From: Saturnia japonica
Taxonomy: Eukaryota; Arthropoda; Insecta; Lepidoptera; Saturniidae
Length of the DNA stretch: 64,000 bases
Reading direction: 5' to 3'
Assembly: GCA_033032175.1 (NCBI GenBank)
Contig: CM065320.1
Location: 13,597,413 to 13,661,412 of the forward strand
Shown here: positions 23,901 to 32,499 of the stretch, piece by piece
Numbering within the stretch: the stretch's first letter is position 1
Layout: each line of letters starts with the position of its first letter
The notes under the pieces: generated by a model
What the model was told of the DNA's origin: nothing
What the model saw: only the letters and a program-made list of their open reading frames with translations
The model's database searches: none
Made by a program: the position numbers and the translations under genes

Positions 23901-26503
23901 AACGCGGGCACGGCTTGCCAAACACTGGTCGAAGTTACCCAGCTGAATCCCATTACCTTGCAGTATTCCCGAGGGGATCTTAGCTGTTGCGTCAAGCACT
24001 GTAATAAAAAATTTCGAAAGTTTAACTATGAATACTTTGGGGAACAATAAATATTTTGTGAACTCTGTACGGCTGAAGCCAAGGCCTCATTGTGTAAATG
24101 GTGCTCTTTTGTTTTATGTTGACTAAAGTAATTTAGTGTAAAGTACTTAGGGAAAACTTAAATGGTTTTCATATTATAAAGTTGGAAAGGTATAGTTTTT
24201 TATATTTATATTAACAAAATAAATAATGGAAATAAATAATAGGTATGAGAACAAATCTAGGCTTAATGCTAACGACGCTTCTTTTAAATCGCAGTAGTAG
24301 TCTTTAAAATTATTAAATAAATAAGCGATGTAAAATGAATGAACATTGCATCGACTAATTAAATGAAGTAATAAATTATAATATTTGAAGGGCAAGTGTG
24401 TTGAATTACACAAATAAAGAAAACTTCATTTAAATACTCACTATTCAGAGCCCATAATTTAGTCCCACGCAATTGTCTCAACATAATTTGTCCATGACGC
24501 CGGCATTCCGGGTTATGGACGCGAGAAAAGTTTGGCGCAAAAGTCGGGAAGAACGTATAAAAATCTTCGAATTCGCTTTTGAGTAAACTTCGTCTATGGA
24601 GTGCGCCCGTAATATGTTTTAAGTCAGATTCACCTTTAGAATAGCCCTCATGGCTTTCAGCAAACTGTTCGTCAGATACATGATGTTTTTGTTTATCATA
24701 ATTAGCTTTATTTGTTATCTTTTTTAAGTCACCTTCAATTTTATGCTCTTTTGTTTTCTGATTTGTTATCTCGCTTTCTTTAGTAATTTTTAAAGTTTCG
24801 TGGATATTATCTTTATCGATAATTTCATCATTCTTGCTTAATTTTTCAGAGATTGTCGTTGCATATTTTTTTGAATTTCGTTCATCTTTTTTGTCTAGTT
24901 TCGTTGCTTCTTTTTCCAGACTTTGTTGTTGAAGGCTTGTTGGACTAAATTTATGTTTATTTTTTAAATCAGTCCTATCTTTATCTTGTTTATCAGTTTT
25001 ATTATCTATGTTTTCTTTGTTTATTACTTCTACTTTTCTTGATTCTTTCTGTGTCTCATGTATATTTTTATGTTCTGTACTTTTCTGAAATTTAATAAAA
25101 TCTTCGTCTCTTTCTTTTTCGACTAAATTTTTTGATGTAAGATCCACAACCTTTGAACTCATTTTATTTGGTAGTGTTTTTGAAATAAATTTTGTACGAT
25201 TTTTACTTAAATCACCTTCATAATCTTTATCGTCTTCTGTGGATATTAGGTGTAAAGTTTCTTTGTCTTTAATTTTTTCGGAAATGTGTTTTATTAATAA
25301 TTTATTGTCCTTAATTATATCTTTATCTTTAAGAGATCCCTTCATATCATTAGTTCTTTTGGTTGCAAAATTAGATTTTTTTATATTTTCTTTATCGTCA
25401 TCATTTTCTACATCACTATCTTCATCATAGTCAACATCATTATCGTCATATTTACTAGTATCATCATTGTTATTGTACTTTTCAATATTTGTTTTATATC
25501 GTTTTGATAAGCTTTCCATAACTTTGTTAAGATTTTTATCGACATTATGACCCTTAACTTGTGAATTCACATGTGATTTTTCGCTTGAAATTGTTTTTTG
25601 TGTGCTTTCTTCAAGTACATTACCACTTTTCTTTTTAGTATCTTTATACTTAAGCTCATTTTGCATGTCACTTAGTTTTTTGTCTGAATAATCCTTATCA
25701 TTGTCTTCGTTACCATCCTCTTCTGATATATATAAACTCTGAAACTTATATCCATGTGTAGAGGGTTTTGGTACTTCAGTTTTATATTTTAAGTAACTAA
25801 ATTTTAATTTGTTATCACCGTGACTTTTAATTTTATTTTTGTTATCACCATCGCTATCATAATTCACTTTACTTGTAAGTACTGGTTGTTTAAAAGGCTC
25901 ATTTTTAATCTTGTTTATATTAATTTCAGTTTTCTTTTTCTGTTCAAAAACTTTGGATTTTCTTAACAAACTCGGAATTTTTAATGGTTCATCTTCATCA
26001 TTGTCACTATCGTCGGAATCGTCACTATCGTCAACATCTTCGTCATTATCTTCGTCTTCTTCGATATCAGTCCCGTCATCACCAAACAAATTCCAAAAGG
26101 ATTTACTAATAATCTCTAATTTTTCTTCCAACTTATTGAAAGCTTCTTTCGGGAATTCTTGTATGAAATCAGTATCAAATTTGAGGAACCTGAAATTTTC
26201 GTTATCGTCGTCATGACGTTCTTCATTTGTTGATGACTTTACAGCGGCTTTGTTTAATTTCGGGCTTTGTTTTTCTTGTAAACCTTTTTTTGATTCATCA
26301 TTAGTATATTTATCACTCGCAATTATATCACTATGCCACTTATCACCGAACTTTACATCACAATTTTCACAGTTTTCCTGCCTTTTTGCACTGTCATGGG
26401 AACTTTTGATCAAATCACGTACTCGGAATGCGGTTATCAATGTAGTTAGGTAGATTAAAATTAGAGCTAGCGTCCATCGTTGCGCCATAATCGACGCGTT
26501 CAT
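8438..26503 (-). CDS. Gene A: NRF-6-like membrane acyltransferase, complete, 12 exons, 1455 aa
   Basis: Exons (high to low): 26503-24442, 23998-23760, 22662-22439, 22301-22147, 21742-21561, 18793-18648, 16394-16226, 15124-14931, 11305-11185, 10355-10166, 9455-9313, 8980-8438. All junctions are GT/AG, phases agree, and the joined frame is open for 1456 codons. An in-frame TGA two codons upstream fixes the start. Layout: signal peptide (about 1-27), charged low-complexity region (about 30-655), NRF domain (about 660-845, with C667, C713, C735), then an acyltransferase-3 domain with about ten membrane segments (about 845-1300) and an acidic C-tail. R925 and H936 form the R-x10-H motif of the family. 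Family members act in the plasma membrane of epithelia. Which acyl group is moved is unknown. Typical relatives have 600-800 residues; the excess here is the N-terminal insert. Confidence 0.93.
9313..9455 (-). CDS. Gene A exon 11 (short)
   Basis: 143 nt, located by phase between exons 10 and 12. Encodes 'FRPLVLISRLSYAIYLCQFI', the family's 'PLSRLSYCAYLVH' region, here with Cys-Gln where His is usual. Acceptor 'ttctttatag', donor GTAAGA. Confidence 0.92.
9870..10060 (+). repeat. Dispersed repeat, family E (in intron 10)
   Basis: Plus-strand copy: 'atgaaccgattcggatgatt', 'ctcaagggtggtc', 'gttggttttctttttgttaa'. Closest relative in the window is 57500-57705. Confidence 0.65.
10166..10355 (-). 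CDS. Gene A exon 10
   Basis: 190 nt. Encodes two membrane segments including 'AAQYAAFTPIASAVPIAWVI' and 'HSGCSG', a family landmark. Acceptor 'ctatttccag', donor GTAAGT, ends in phase 1. Confidence 0.94.
10712..10870. mobile_element. PIF/Harbinger-like MITE (159 bp)
   Basis: About 54-bp terminal inverted repeats beginning TCCCATAATATAGA, with some eight mismatches, flanked by TTA on both sides (10709-10711 and 10871-10873). A 3-bp TTA/TAA duplication is the mark of the PIF/Harbinger superfamily. No coding capacity. It lies in intron 9 of gene A. Confidence 0.7.
10880..11160. repeat. Dispersed repeat, family I (in intron 9)
   Basis: Related to 40-350: 'cactgtttttggattgtact' followed by 'atgctactacaaaaat'. 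Contains a short palindrome 'ccacgtgcgtgtgcacgtgg'. Confidence 0.5.
11185..11305 (-). CDS. Gene A exon 9 (short)
   Basis: 121 nt, found by phase and by the family block that must follow exon 8. Encodes 'SQLYRTARLSYTSVLHRSTP' then 'YLIGITLGIAL', matching the family's 'HRATPYLIG' motif. Acceptor 'aaattacag', donor GTGAAT. It lies 550 bp from the mariner insertion in intron 8. Confidence 0.93.
11325..11702 (+). repeat. Dispersed repeat, family D
   Basis: Starts 'agcggtcgcccaatgatcga', includes 'cactggtcgagttaggattc' and 'gataaattttagctttct', and ends near 'cacgtattaatattta'. Copies: 15594-15842 (+, internally deleted) and 50130-50488 (-). No ORF. It begins 20 bp upstream of gene A exon 9. Confidence 0.7.
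11855..13137 (-). mobile_element. Mariner element (1.28 kb), decayed
   Basis: Terminal inverted repeats starting GGTCTTTACCTATGAAATTG at both ends, each bounded by a TA dinucleotide (11853-11854 and 13138-13139), the target duplication of Tc1/mariner elements. The interior carries a mariner transposase on the minus strand broken by frameshifts. Inserted in intron 8 of gene A, in the same orientation as the gene. Confidence 0.93.
11929..12989 (-). pseudogene. Mariner transposase (DD34D), frameshifted
   Basis: Segments in at least three frames cover the whole family: N-terminal helix-turn-helix part ('FRSGNFDLKNEPRDRP', 'KLAAAFDVSVKTIL'), then 'CDEKWILFDNRKRS' with the first Asp, 'HDNARPHTA' with the second, and 'HPPYSPELAPTDYYFF' with the third, 34 residues later. 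The end 'LPLRWQRCIDCMGDYF' is also present. Frameshifts near 12640, 12520 and 12100 mean no active enzyme can be made. Confidence 0.9.
13140..14230. other. Intron 8 of gene A, no recognised feature
   Basis: AT-rich non-coding sequence. The short segment 14050-14070 contains 'caattgcaattgcaattcac', a local direct repeat also met at 48040-48065. Confidence 0.5.
14231..14748 (+). repeat. Dispersed repeat, family B (near full length, 518 bp)
   Basis: Starts 'actagctgtatccgtggctt', carries 'aaaatgcttattttgggtgt', 'cgtaagccatttaa', 'aaaatcgttacaactgtttc' and ends 'tattaattggatatagat'. Equivalent copies at 31281-31794, 50697-51206 and 60700-61228, all on the plus strand. Non-coding; the termini and target preferences suggest a non-autonomous retroelement. 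Confidence 0.75.
14931..15124 (-). CDS. Gene A exon 8
   Basis: 194 nt. Encodes 'HQLALDMQLTILGGIIIWLL' and a following membrane segment, ending '...RDHRLTLLAYHGV' plus two bases. Acceptor 'tttgttccag', donor GTAAAA. The phase-2 end fits only the short exon at 11305, not the exon at 10355. Confidence 0.93.
15447..15560 (+). repeat. Dispersed repeat, family A (5' part)
   Basis: 'agaagatcgcagccaaataa' and 'agggtttccagagctccttg' match 30380-30440 and 37890-37970. Truncated at its 3' side. Confidence 0.5.
15594..15842 (+). repeat. Dispersed repeat, family D (internally deleted)
   Basis: Same start as 11325 but jumps after 'gatcgaaatt' to 'taatggcactggtcgagtta'; the 3' half then follows the other copies to 'cacgtattaatatatt'. 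In intron 7 of gene A. Confidence 0.65.
15950..16140 (+). repeat. Dispersed repeat, family A
   Basis: 'gcgtccatagactatggtaa', 'ccatcaggcgggccgtcc' and 'tttgccacctcagttatata'. Lies 90 bp downstream of gene A exon 7 on the other strand. Confidence 0.6.
16226..16394 (-). CDS. Gene A exon 7
   Basis: 169 nt. Encodes 'RLTPALLAVVLFYAYIWDNI', a 'GPMWG' motif and 'WWWNLLYLQNYLG', all typical of the NRF-6-like acyltransferase core. Acceptor 'attttccag', donor GTAATT, ends in phase 0. Confidence 0.95.
16452..16797 (+). repeat. Dispersed repeat, family B-related fragments
   Basis: 'cccgctcccggatatttgct' and 'gtgatccttagaagatag' match family B positions 40-110. The part to 16797 ('acacagctagt' end) resembles an inverted family B terminus. 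Confidence 0.45.
16890..18640. other. Intron 6 of gene A, mostly unassigned
   Basis: AT-rich. A short (GTAT)n run lies at 16890-16906. Two minus-strand open segments (17479-17700 and 17843-18094) share 'SYVP' in similar surroundings and may be an old duplicated fragment, but neither resembles a known protein. Confidence 0.4.
18648..18793 (-). CDS. Gene A exon 6
   Basis: 146 nt, opened by acceptor 'atttcaacag'. Encodes 'DWIFTDCFLLLSGALSAYRI', the family's 'DTFFLLSG' membrane segment. Ends in phase 2 before GTAATT. Confidence 0.92.
18890..19232 (-). repeat. Dispersed repeat, family B (minus-strand copy)
   Basis: Inverted family B: 'aagtaacttaggctac', 'gtgtttaaatggcttacact', and the end 'gcagccgcgggcacagctag'. 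In intron 5 of gene A. Confidence 0.6.
19240..21555. other. Intron 5 of gene A, no recognised feature
   Basis: AT-rich non-coding sequence. A (CATA)n run lies at 21303-21320. No ORF, RNA gene or inverted terminal repeat could be supported. Confidence 0.5.
21561..21742 (-). CDS. Gene A exon 5: acyltransferase-3 R-x10-H motif
   Basis: 182 nt. Encodes 'CIHGVRAIATIALLVAHKFL' (residues 921-940), with Arg925 and His936 spaced as in the R-x10-H motif linked to activity in acyltransferase-3 proteins. Acceptor 'ttttttacag', donor GTAAGC; ends in phase 0. Confidence 0.95.
22147..22301 (-). CDS. Gene A exon 4: first membrane segment
   Basis: 155 nt. Encodes 'SFYGIVIMLVCVATI', the membrane segment after the NRF domain, followed by a charged loop rich in E and K. 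Acceptor 'cgaacag', donor GTAAGG. Only a 137-bp intron separates it from exon 3. Confidence 0.9.
22439..22662 (-). CDS. Gene A exon 3: end of NRF domain
   Basis: 224 nt. Encodes 'RFSTLSWGVCVPSPC' and 'VNEQDC', giving the remaining conserved cysteines of the NRF domain. Acceptor 'ttgttcag', donor GTAAGT; ends in phase 2. Confidence 0.94.
22984..23732 (+). repeat. Dispersed repeat, family C (full-length type, 0.75 kb)
   Basis: Begins 'ctagctgtgcccgcggtttc' and ends 'ttatagtatagat' after a purine/A-rich 'aaacaaacaaa' segment. Contains 'ttaacaaaaatcaatattta', 'gcattacgccagcgcact' and 'catgtctaaaaataatg'. Other copies: 48750-49310 (+), 49590-50128 (-), 54915-55435 (-), plus fragments. It fills most of gene A intron 2. 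Confidence 0.7.
23760..23998 (-). CDS. Gene A exon 2: NRF domain core
   Basis: 239 nt between a 'ttttttattacag' acceptor and a GTGAGT donor. Encodes the hallmark 'DATAKIPSGILQGN', 'GNFDQC' and 'GKYC' blocks (residues 688-767). Begins in phase 1 and ends in phase 0, the same as gene C exon 2. Confidence 0.95.
24442..26503 (-). CDS. Gene A exon 1: signal peptide, long charged region, start of NRF domain
   Basis: 2062 nt, 687 codons plus one base. Starts MNASIMAQRWTLALILIYLT, a clear signal peptide. Residues about 30-655 are dominated by K, D, E, S and N, with a DDS-type acidic run (about residues 150-170) and many KxK/ExE stretches, no predicted membrane segment and few hydrophobics. The end returns to conserved family sequence, 'CRRHGQIMLRQLRGTKLWAL', before a GTGAGT donor. 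Open frames on the opposite strand here are antisense shadows of this biased composition. Confidence 0.93.
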
Positions 26504-27700
26504 TGTTCACCGTGTCATATTCGAACTGAATCGTCTCACGTACAGACCCTGGCGTTTATTTGTGACTCAATGAACCGGGAATTTACTATGATGTTACCCG
26601 GTCTAGGTTATGGGTTAGTAGAGTAAACTGAAGAGATATTTAGTTAGGATAGGTGCGTTTCAGAGGTTAATGCTAGCGTACTGGCGGTCGAGCTCAGACG
26701 ATGGCATACGTCCAAGATCAGTGTAAAAATAGTGTTGTTATAACGTTTGTTGAGCGGCCGATCCGGATTGATGATAAGGTTCATGACGGATTATCGCATG
26801 TTTATGTTCATATATATATATATTTAATATAAATAATGATTAAAACAATGACATAAAGTCAATTTATAGTTTTTTTTCTCTCAAAAAAGCACGGGTTGAT
26901 AACAAATAGTAGCGCCAAGTTGTCTTTCTTTACTAGACAGAAATAAATTTATCTTTATTTACACAGACCCGTGCAACATACAGAGAACAACTGTAGTATT
27001 ATAAAAATAATAACAAAGAAACACTAATGAGAATAATCCCAAGTATATTATGATATTCTGCTGATTTGATATTTTCTTTCGTTTTCCATTTGGCTTCATT
27101 CCGCTATAGAATAAGAGTCGTTTCTTGACTTTTGTGTGTTTTAACTTCAAGGCATTGTGTTATAATCTTGCTGATGCGCCGAAAGATCGTGGAGTGTTTA
27201 GTTGGAGCTAAAATTAAAATTAAACCCCAATTGACATGGTTAATTAATAAAATTAGTGGACACGAAATTTGTTTTGTATCCAGCATAGTGCAAAAAATAC
27301 ATATAATATTCGAGAAAAAAATGTGAAAATGGAACTTTTAATTTTTAATTTGTGAGTCAGGAAATTATATATATCTATATATACCTACTTATATATATTT
27401 ATCAAACTTGTATTGAACTTATGAAGTTCGATTTTTATTCATAAGTTGATTAAAAAAAATTAATAAATAGATCAATAAATATATTGCTTATATTTATCCA
27501 ATATCTAATCCCACATTTCTGAAGACTCCGTTGCCTTCATTTATACGTATAGTAAAAAGTAATTTTCATAGTATTCAAATAAAACCAAAACTTTTATGTT
27601 CAACAAAGCGCCTACGGAAAAAAGTCCCCAACTGAGTCCTCATATCGCGTGACTACAATAACTACTACAGGCGAATAAATATATATTTAGTAAATTCATA
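26504..27700. other. Upstream region of gene A
   Basis: The first 300 bp are less AT-rich and would contain the promoter. A (TA)n run lies at 26811-26823. No gene or repeat copy was recognised. Confidence 0.45.
26525..26529 (-). promoter_or_regulatory. Possible initiator (TCAGT) of gene A
   Basis: TCAGT on the minus strand 22 nt upstream of the gene A ATG. A start here would give a very short 5' UTR. Weak evidence on its own. Confidence 0.3.
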
Positions 27701-27701
27701 T

Positions 27702-27853
27702 CATAACATAACATACCATCACGCCTGTATCCCCGAAGGGTTAGGCAGGGGTGTACACCCACAGTTCGCCGGGTATGTTATTAGGTCCCATGTAAAGGGG
27801 GCGAGCCTATTGCCATTAATCGGGCACAAAGCCAAACTCCAAGCAGTGAGTTA
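27702..27853 (-). mobile_element. tRNA-derived SINE, 5'-truncated
   Basis: Inverted match to the body of the SINE at 40622-40890: 'accatcacgcctgtatcccc', 'ccattaatcgggcacaaagc'. The tRNA-like head is missing. The tail side carries 'cataacataacat', equivalent to the (ATGT)n tail. Confidence 0.7.
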
Positions 27854-28379
27854 TTTTTTTTTGTATTAACTTAATAAATATTTTGCTATTAATAATTTAT
27901 TCATGTTTATCTTGTAGTTGTATTACGTTTTCTATTTTATATGGACACGTCAAAATTAAAGACACTTTTAAACACATTATATGTCTGGATCAAACTTTAT
28001 CGATGATGTAAATAAATTTAAAACCATAGCAATACCATTTAATGAAGCCAAATGACATATAGAAGACATAAACCTTTTAAAAACATACATACCTACATAA
28101 TATTTTCAATGTATCCTACCTCTGTATACTGACCTGTTCTGAGCATCCAGCATTTTTTTTAAATTAGTTTCCATGTTTAACGATATAAGCAGTATGCCGT
28201 TTATAACCATTATACTTCTTTTCATAATAAGAAATCTACAATCTACATTCGCTTTCATATCATATTATTTCTTATCTGGTTTCCCCACGTAGACCACAAT
28301 TATTTCTCTTTTCTTAACACTTAAATTATTGTTCATTGTGGTAGATGAGAGGCTTTTTTCAGATATTCGACAAATAAAC

Positions 28380-28470
28380 TGAATTACCCCTCCCCTGGCT
28401 GGAATATCCGATATCCGTGATTGGCAATAAATAGTGTAACCACTAAACCGTGGAGACCAACTTTCATTAT
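28380..28470 (-). mobile_element. Degenerate tRNA-derived SINE head
   Basis: On the minus strand 'ccacggtttagtggttacac' resembles a tRNA box A, followed after 30 bases by a decayed box B ('ggatattccag'). Assignment is tentative. Confidence 0.3.
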
Positions 28471-28795
28471 TACTTAGCTGCATTGATGTATTACTAGCTA
28501 AGATACCAGAACAAATACATGTATTACTCTTAAGATGAGATCGATCGACAGTGGCCGCCGTTTCGCTAGCGACTGTTGTATGATCTAATCAAGGAAAGCT
28601 TGTTAAAGAATAACTGAGTCAGTCTCAAACAAAAGATATAAAAAGGGCACACAGGACGCAAATAAATATGTCTTATAGCTCGCATAGATGAATCAATAAG
28701 GTGTGAAAAATACTTTTGCATTTCCTTAAGTTGCAGTCGATGAACAATAGAATGTGTTAAATTATGATTATGATTTATGAGCATAATTTTTAGGC

Positions 28796-28925
28796 ATGGC
28801 ATATTAACCCTTAGGAATGAAAGTTACTTCATCATGAAGACAATTTGATGAAGATATACTTTTCCCTTTAAAGCATATTATTTGGACGCATAGTTTGGGA
28901 GATAATGGAAACTTAAAATAATTCA
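28796..28925 (-). repeat. Dispersed repeat, family C fragment
   Basis: Inverted part of family C, closest to 49888-50015 ('catattattt' / 'tattatttggac' blocks and 'aagacaattt'). Confidence 0.5.
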
Positions 28926-28958
28926 ACACTCGGCTCGGGTCTATGACTATAGTACATA

Positions 28959-30172
28959 GGCTGCACTAAAAGTATCGGGAATGGAAATATTTCCACTGTT
29001 CCTCTCATATTAAAATCGTTTTAATTGAAAACTCCTTGGTTTTAAAAATCGAATACAATTTATTTATTTAAAAAAAGATTCTCGGTTTTGTCAAACTTGT
29101 TTAGTCGTTGAGAAAATGGAATGGACTCGAGAAAATTCAAGAGCGATGATTTATTATGACTTTCGAAGTGGTTTAACACAAAAACAGTGTGTTGACCGGA
29201 TGATTTTGCATTTGGTGATGAAGCCCCATCCAAAACCACAATGTATCGCTGGTTTGCTGAATGTCAACATGGACGTGTCAAGCTCAGTGATGATCCTCGT
29301 CAAGGTCGTCCAAAAATTGCAGTCACCCAAGAAAACGTTGATGCTGTGCGTAAGCTGATTGAGGAAGATCGACATGTGACATACCGCGAAATTCAGGCAA
29401 CTTTAGACATTGGCATGAGTCAAGTACAAATAATCTTGCATGAACAATTAGGTGTAAAAAAGTGGTTTTCCCGTCAGAACTCTCGAAAGTTTCCACGCAG
29501 GATCCTCAAATGCTGTATACAACATCGTATCAGGGGACGAATCCTGGTTATACGCGTACGAACCCGAAACAAAAAACCATTCACGAGTTTGGGTGCTCGA
29601 AAATGAGTTAAAGCCAACAAAAATTATTCGTTCACGGAGTGTTGCAAAAAAAATGGTGGCCACGTTTGTCTCCAAAACCGGCCATGTTACGACTATTCCT
29701 CTTGAGGGACAAAGAACGGTTAATGCAGAATGGTATGCTAGCATTTGTTTGCCACAGGTCGTTTCTGAACTCCGTAAAGAGAACGGCAACCGCCGCATCA
29801 TTTTCCATCACGACAATGCGAGTTCTCACACCGCGCACAGAACAAAAGAGTTTTTAGAGCAAGAAAACATAGAATTATTAGACCATCCGCCGTACAGCCC
29901 CGACCTAAGCCCTAATGATTTCTATACTTTCCCTAAAATAAAGAATAAATTGCGTGGACAGAGATTTTCATCACCTGAAGAAGCTGTGGACGCCTACAAA
30001 ACGGCCATTTTGGAGACCCCAACTTCCGAATGGAATGGTTGCTTCAATGATTGGTTCCATCGTATGGAAAAATGTGTCAAATTTCGCGGAGAATACTTCG
30101 AAAAGCAATAAATACATTTTTAAATAGTAATGTTGTGTCACTTCCTTGATTCCCGAAATTTTCAGTGCCGCC
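28959..30172 (+). mobile_element. Second mariner element (about 1.2 kb), decayed
   Basis: Imperfect terminal inverted repeats: the left end GGCTGCACTAAAAGTATCGG pairs with the inverted right end GGCGGCACTGAAAATTTCGG. TA precedes the left end; the right flank no longer reads TA. The interior encodes a broken mariner transposase on the plus strand. This is a different lineage from the element at 11855, judged by TIR and protein. Confidence 0.85.
29116..30111 (+). pseudogene. Mariner transposase, frameshifted
   Basis: Three frames are needed. The N-terminus starts MEWTRENSRAMIYYDFRSGL at 29116. Next comes 'LSDDPRQGRPKIAV' with a helix-turn-helix region up to about 29460. From about 29520 the frame runs through 'SGDESWLYAYEPE' (first Asp), 'FHHDNASSHTA' (second) and 'HPPYSPDLSPNDF' (third, 34 residues on) to the end 'RGEYFEKQ' and TAA at 30111. 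The C-terminal half is intact and all three Asp codons survive, but shifts near 29230 and between about 29460 and 29520 kill the gene. Confidence 0.9.
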
Positions 30173-30379
30173 CTCGGACGTCGAAGCCCATTTGGATCCC
30201 GGAGATCGGTGCGATCGGTTCTTTAACACGGGCGCCACGGCTCGTAAGTCTATACTGAAGTAAAATTATTAATTAGTGATTTCTTTAAATTTATACACGG
30301 GTGATAGCGTGGGGCACATCTAGTCCGACTCGTGAAATACCTCTGTTCACCCATAGCCTAATAAATCTATGCTTCCACC

Positions 30380-30530
30380 CAACAGAAGATCGTAGCCAAA
30401 TAACCTGTGTTGCATAAATCTGTAGGGTAGGGTTTCAAGGTCGGCAATGCACTTTTGATATCTATGGTTTTACAAGGATCCAAGGGCTCTGGCTGCCGCT
30501 TAGTTATATTAAAAAAACTAGCTATACCCG
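30380..30530 (+). repeat. Dispersed repeat, family A
   Basis: 'cagaagatcgtagccaaata', 'gtagggtttcaaggtcggca'. The 3' block is degenerate ('gctctggctgccgctta'). Confidence 0.5.
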
Positions 30531-30533
30531 CGG

Positions 30534-31280
30534 CTCCACTCGTTTGGGCTACAGAATTATTTGTATGAAGATATTGTGATATTTTTTAAAGAACCAATCA
30601 GTATCTAAGGCGTAAAACAAAAAACAAGATAAATCATTTTATTGACATAGATAAAATATATATTCGGTCGAAGGATTTGGAGAACAAGATGTATTCATAT
30701 ATGATACATTCACTTTTACATAACAAAAAGACGCTGTACATTCTAACGATATCCTTCCAATGGCAGCGATGCACGCTTTCGCAACTTAACCCTGTCCACT
30801 ATTAGAATCAACCGCAATGTATACAAACAAAACTCATTGTATTTTAATATGCGTCAATTGTAACATTACAAAACTTAAAACAATAGTCAATGACCTAGAC
30901 ATTTTTGATTTTCTTTCGATACCACTTTGATTAATAATATTTTTAAACGCACTGTAGATGTGAAAGATCTTAATGAATATTAAAAAAAAATGGACATAAA
31001 AATAAATACATGGGGTGTTCCCGAAATAAGACAAACCAAAAAAAGTCACTGTGAATTTTTTTATGTTATTACTAAGTGTATGGTGGTCGCGATGCCAATC
31101 AACCGCTTTCAATCTATCCATGTTCTAACATGAAACTTCCACCTGTCTATTTACAAAAACGAACTTAGCTCCACACCGCCAACGTTGGAGCCAAAGCGTC
31201 GCCACGCCAACAACCGATCTGATCCGCCGCATTAGATATTTCTCATTCAAAATCAGTTAAATCATAATTGTATTCTAATA
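30534..31280. other. Intergenic, largely unassigned
   Basis: A short 'agctatacccgcggctccac' terminus at 30520-30540 suggests a small family B/C fragment. Around 31010-31120 'ggtgttcccgaaataagaca' and 'gtatggtggtcgcgatgcc' resemble the unassigned block at 46990-47060. No gene. Confidence 0.4.
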
Positions 31281-31794
31281 TTAGTTGTGCCCGTGGCTTC
31301 GCTCACGTGGACTACAGAATACCCGCGCGAATCTTGCTCCCCCGTTCCCAGCTATTTTAAAGACAAAAATGCTTATTTTCGGTGTTCCTTATAAGATAGT
31401 TATATACTCTCCTAGATTTTTTTGTAGGTCTTTTTAATGCCTACAATTATGTATCACATTAGTTTGCTATATCTCTTATGGTTTACTCAACGTAAGCCAT
31501 TCAAGCACGCGAATTGATTCAACATGACCAGTTTTTTTTTATTTGCGCGGAACCCTCATTATTTCTAAGTTACTCCTTATAACATCAGCTATCTACCAGT
31601 GAAAGTGCCGTCAAAATCGGTTCAAACGTTTCGGAGATTACCCGGAACAAACAGACAGACAGAAAGAGAGACAGACAAAAATTTTAAAAATTGGGGTTTT
31701 GTTAAGTATCGTATATACTTTCATATGCATTTAGTAAAAAACTGTAATTTTAACATTACAAACAGACACTTGTAAACAAGACAATTATATAGAT
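31281..31794 (+). repeat. Dispersed repeat, family B (near full length)
   Basis: Starts 'ttagttgtgcccgtggcttc', includes 'cagacagacagaaagagaga' and ends 'acaattatatagat'. Very similar to the copies at 14231 and 60700. Confidence 0.75.
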
Positions 31795-32352
31795 TTGAAC
31801 GAAGTTCCTTATCGCGCGTTTGACGGATAGGAACTACACGGGAAAGTGTCCGACCGACCGACATAAAAGAAGAGACAAACATAACATTGTGTAGGATGTA
31901 GCCAGCAAGTGAATGAAATAGAATATAAGTATACGGTTAATACAACTCCTGATTTTCAAGACTAGGATCATCCTCGAATTGACCTAGTTGTGTTACGAAC
32001 AGACTTGTACGCACTATTATATTATGCACTGTACAAATGGTCGATAGTTCGATTCTTGCTGATTTAGGATTTTTTATTTTAACTTTTTCTTTAATATAAA
32101 ATTATTAAAATTAATTATATTTGTACTAATTCCGTTTACTATTTGTTTATATTTTTATTGTAATAATTTAATGCTTAAAATCTTTGTTTTCATAATCTTA
32201 TAAACAAAATATTTTTTAAAGTAAATACAAATTTATTACCATTCTTTATCCTGACTGTACTGTTAGCCATAAGGGCCCTGAACCGTCTGACGGCTTTTAC
32301 AGCTTCACCGGTCTTGGTTAGTTACCATTCCTTCATTCTGCTTGTTATTTTA

Positions 32353-32469
32353 TGTAATGTATAGATTGATTAAGTTTTTCATATGTACCCCCACGTTCAC
32401 CTTTGTCAATGCGCTTGCGATAATACACATTCATTCTGCGACCGTCCGTGTTTCATTGCGTACATTACA
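32353..32469 (+). repeat. 5' LTR (117 bp)
   Basis: Starts TGTAATGTATAGATTGATTA and ends GCGTACATTACA. Short for an LTR; it must hold promoter and poly(A) functions in little more than 100 bases. No clear TATA box or AATAAA is visible. Confidence 0.96.
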
Positions 32470-32470
32470 T

Positions 32471-32490
32471 TGGCGCAGTCGGTTAAAGGA
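32471..32490 (+). promoter_or_regulatory. Primer-binding site
   Basis: TGGCGCAGTCGGTTAAAGGA begins two bases after the LTR. The TGG start pairs with a tRNA 3' CCA. The same TGGCGCAGTCGGT start is used by several insect Gypsy elements, thought to be primed by tRNA-Ser (family knowledge). Confidence 0.8.
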
Positions 32491-32499
32491 ATTTTCAAA

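Noticed and set aside
25239..26453. Plus-strand open frames of 60-100 codons opposite gene A exon 1
   Set aside because: They are Ser/Leu/Phe-rich antisense shadows of the K/D/E-rich coding strand.
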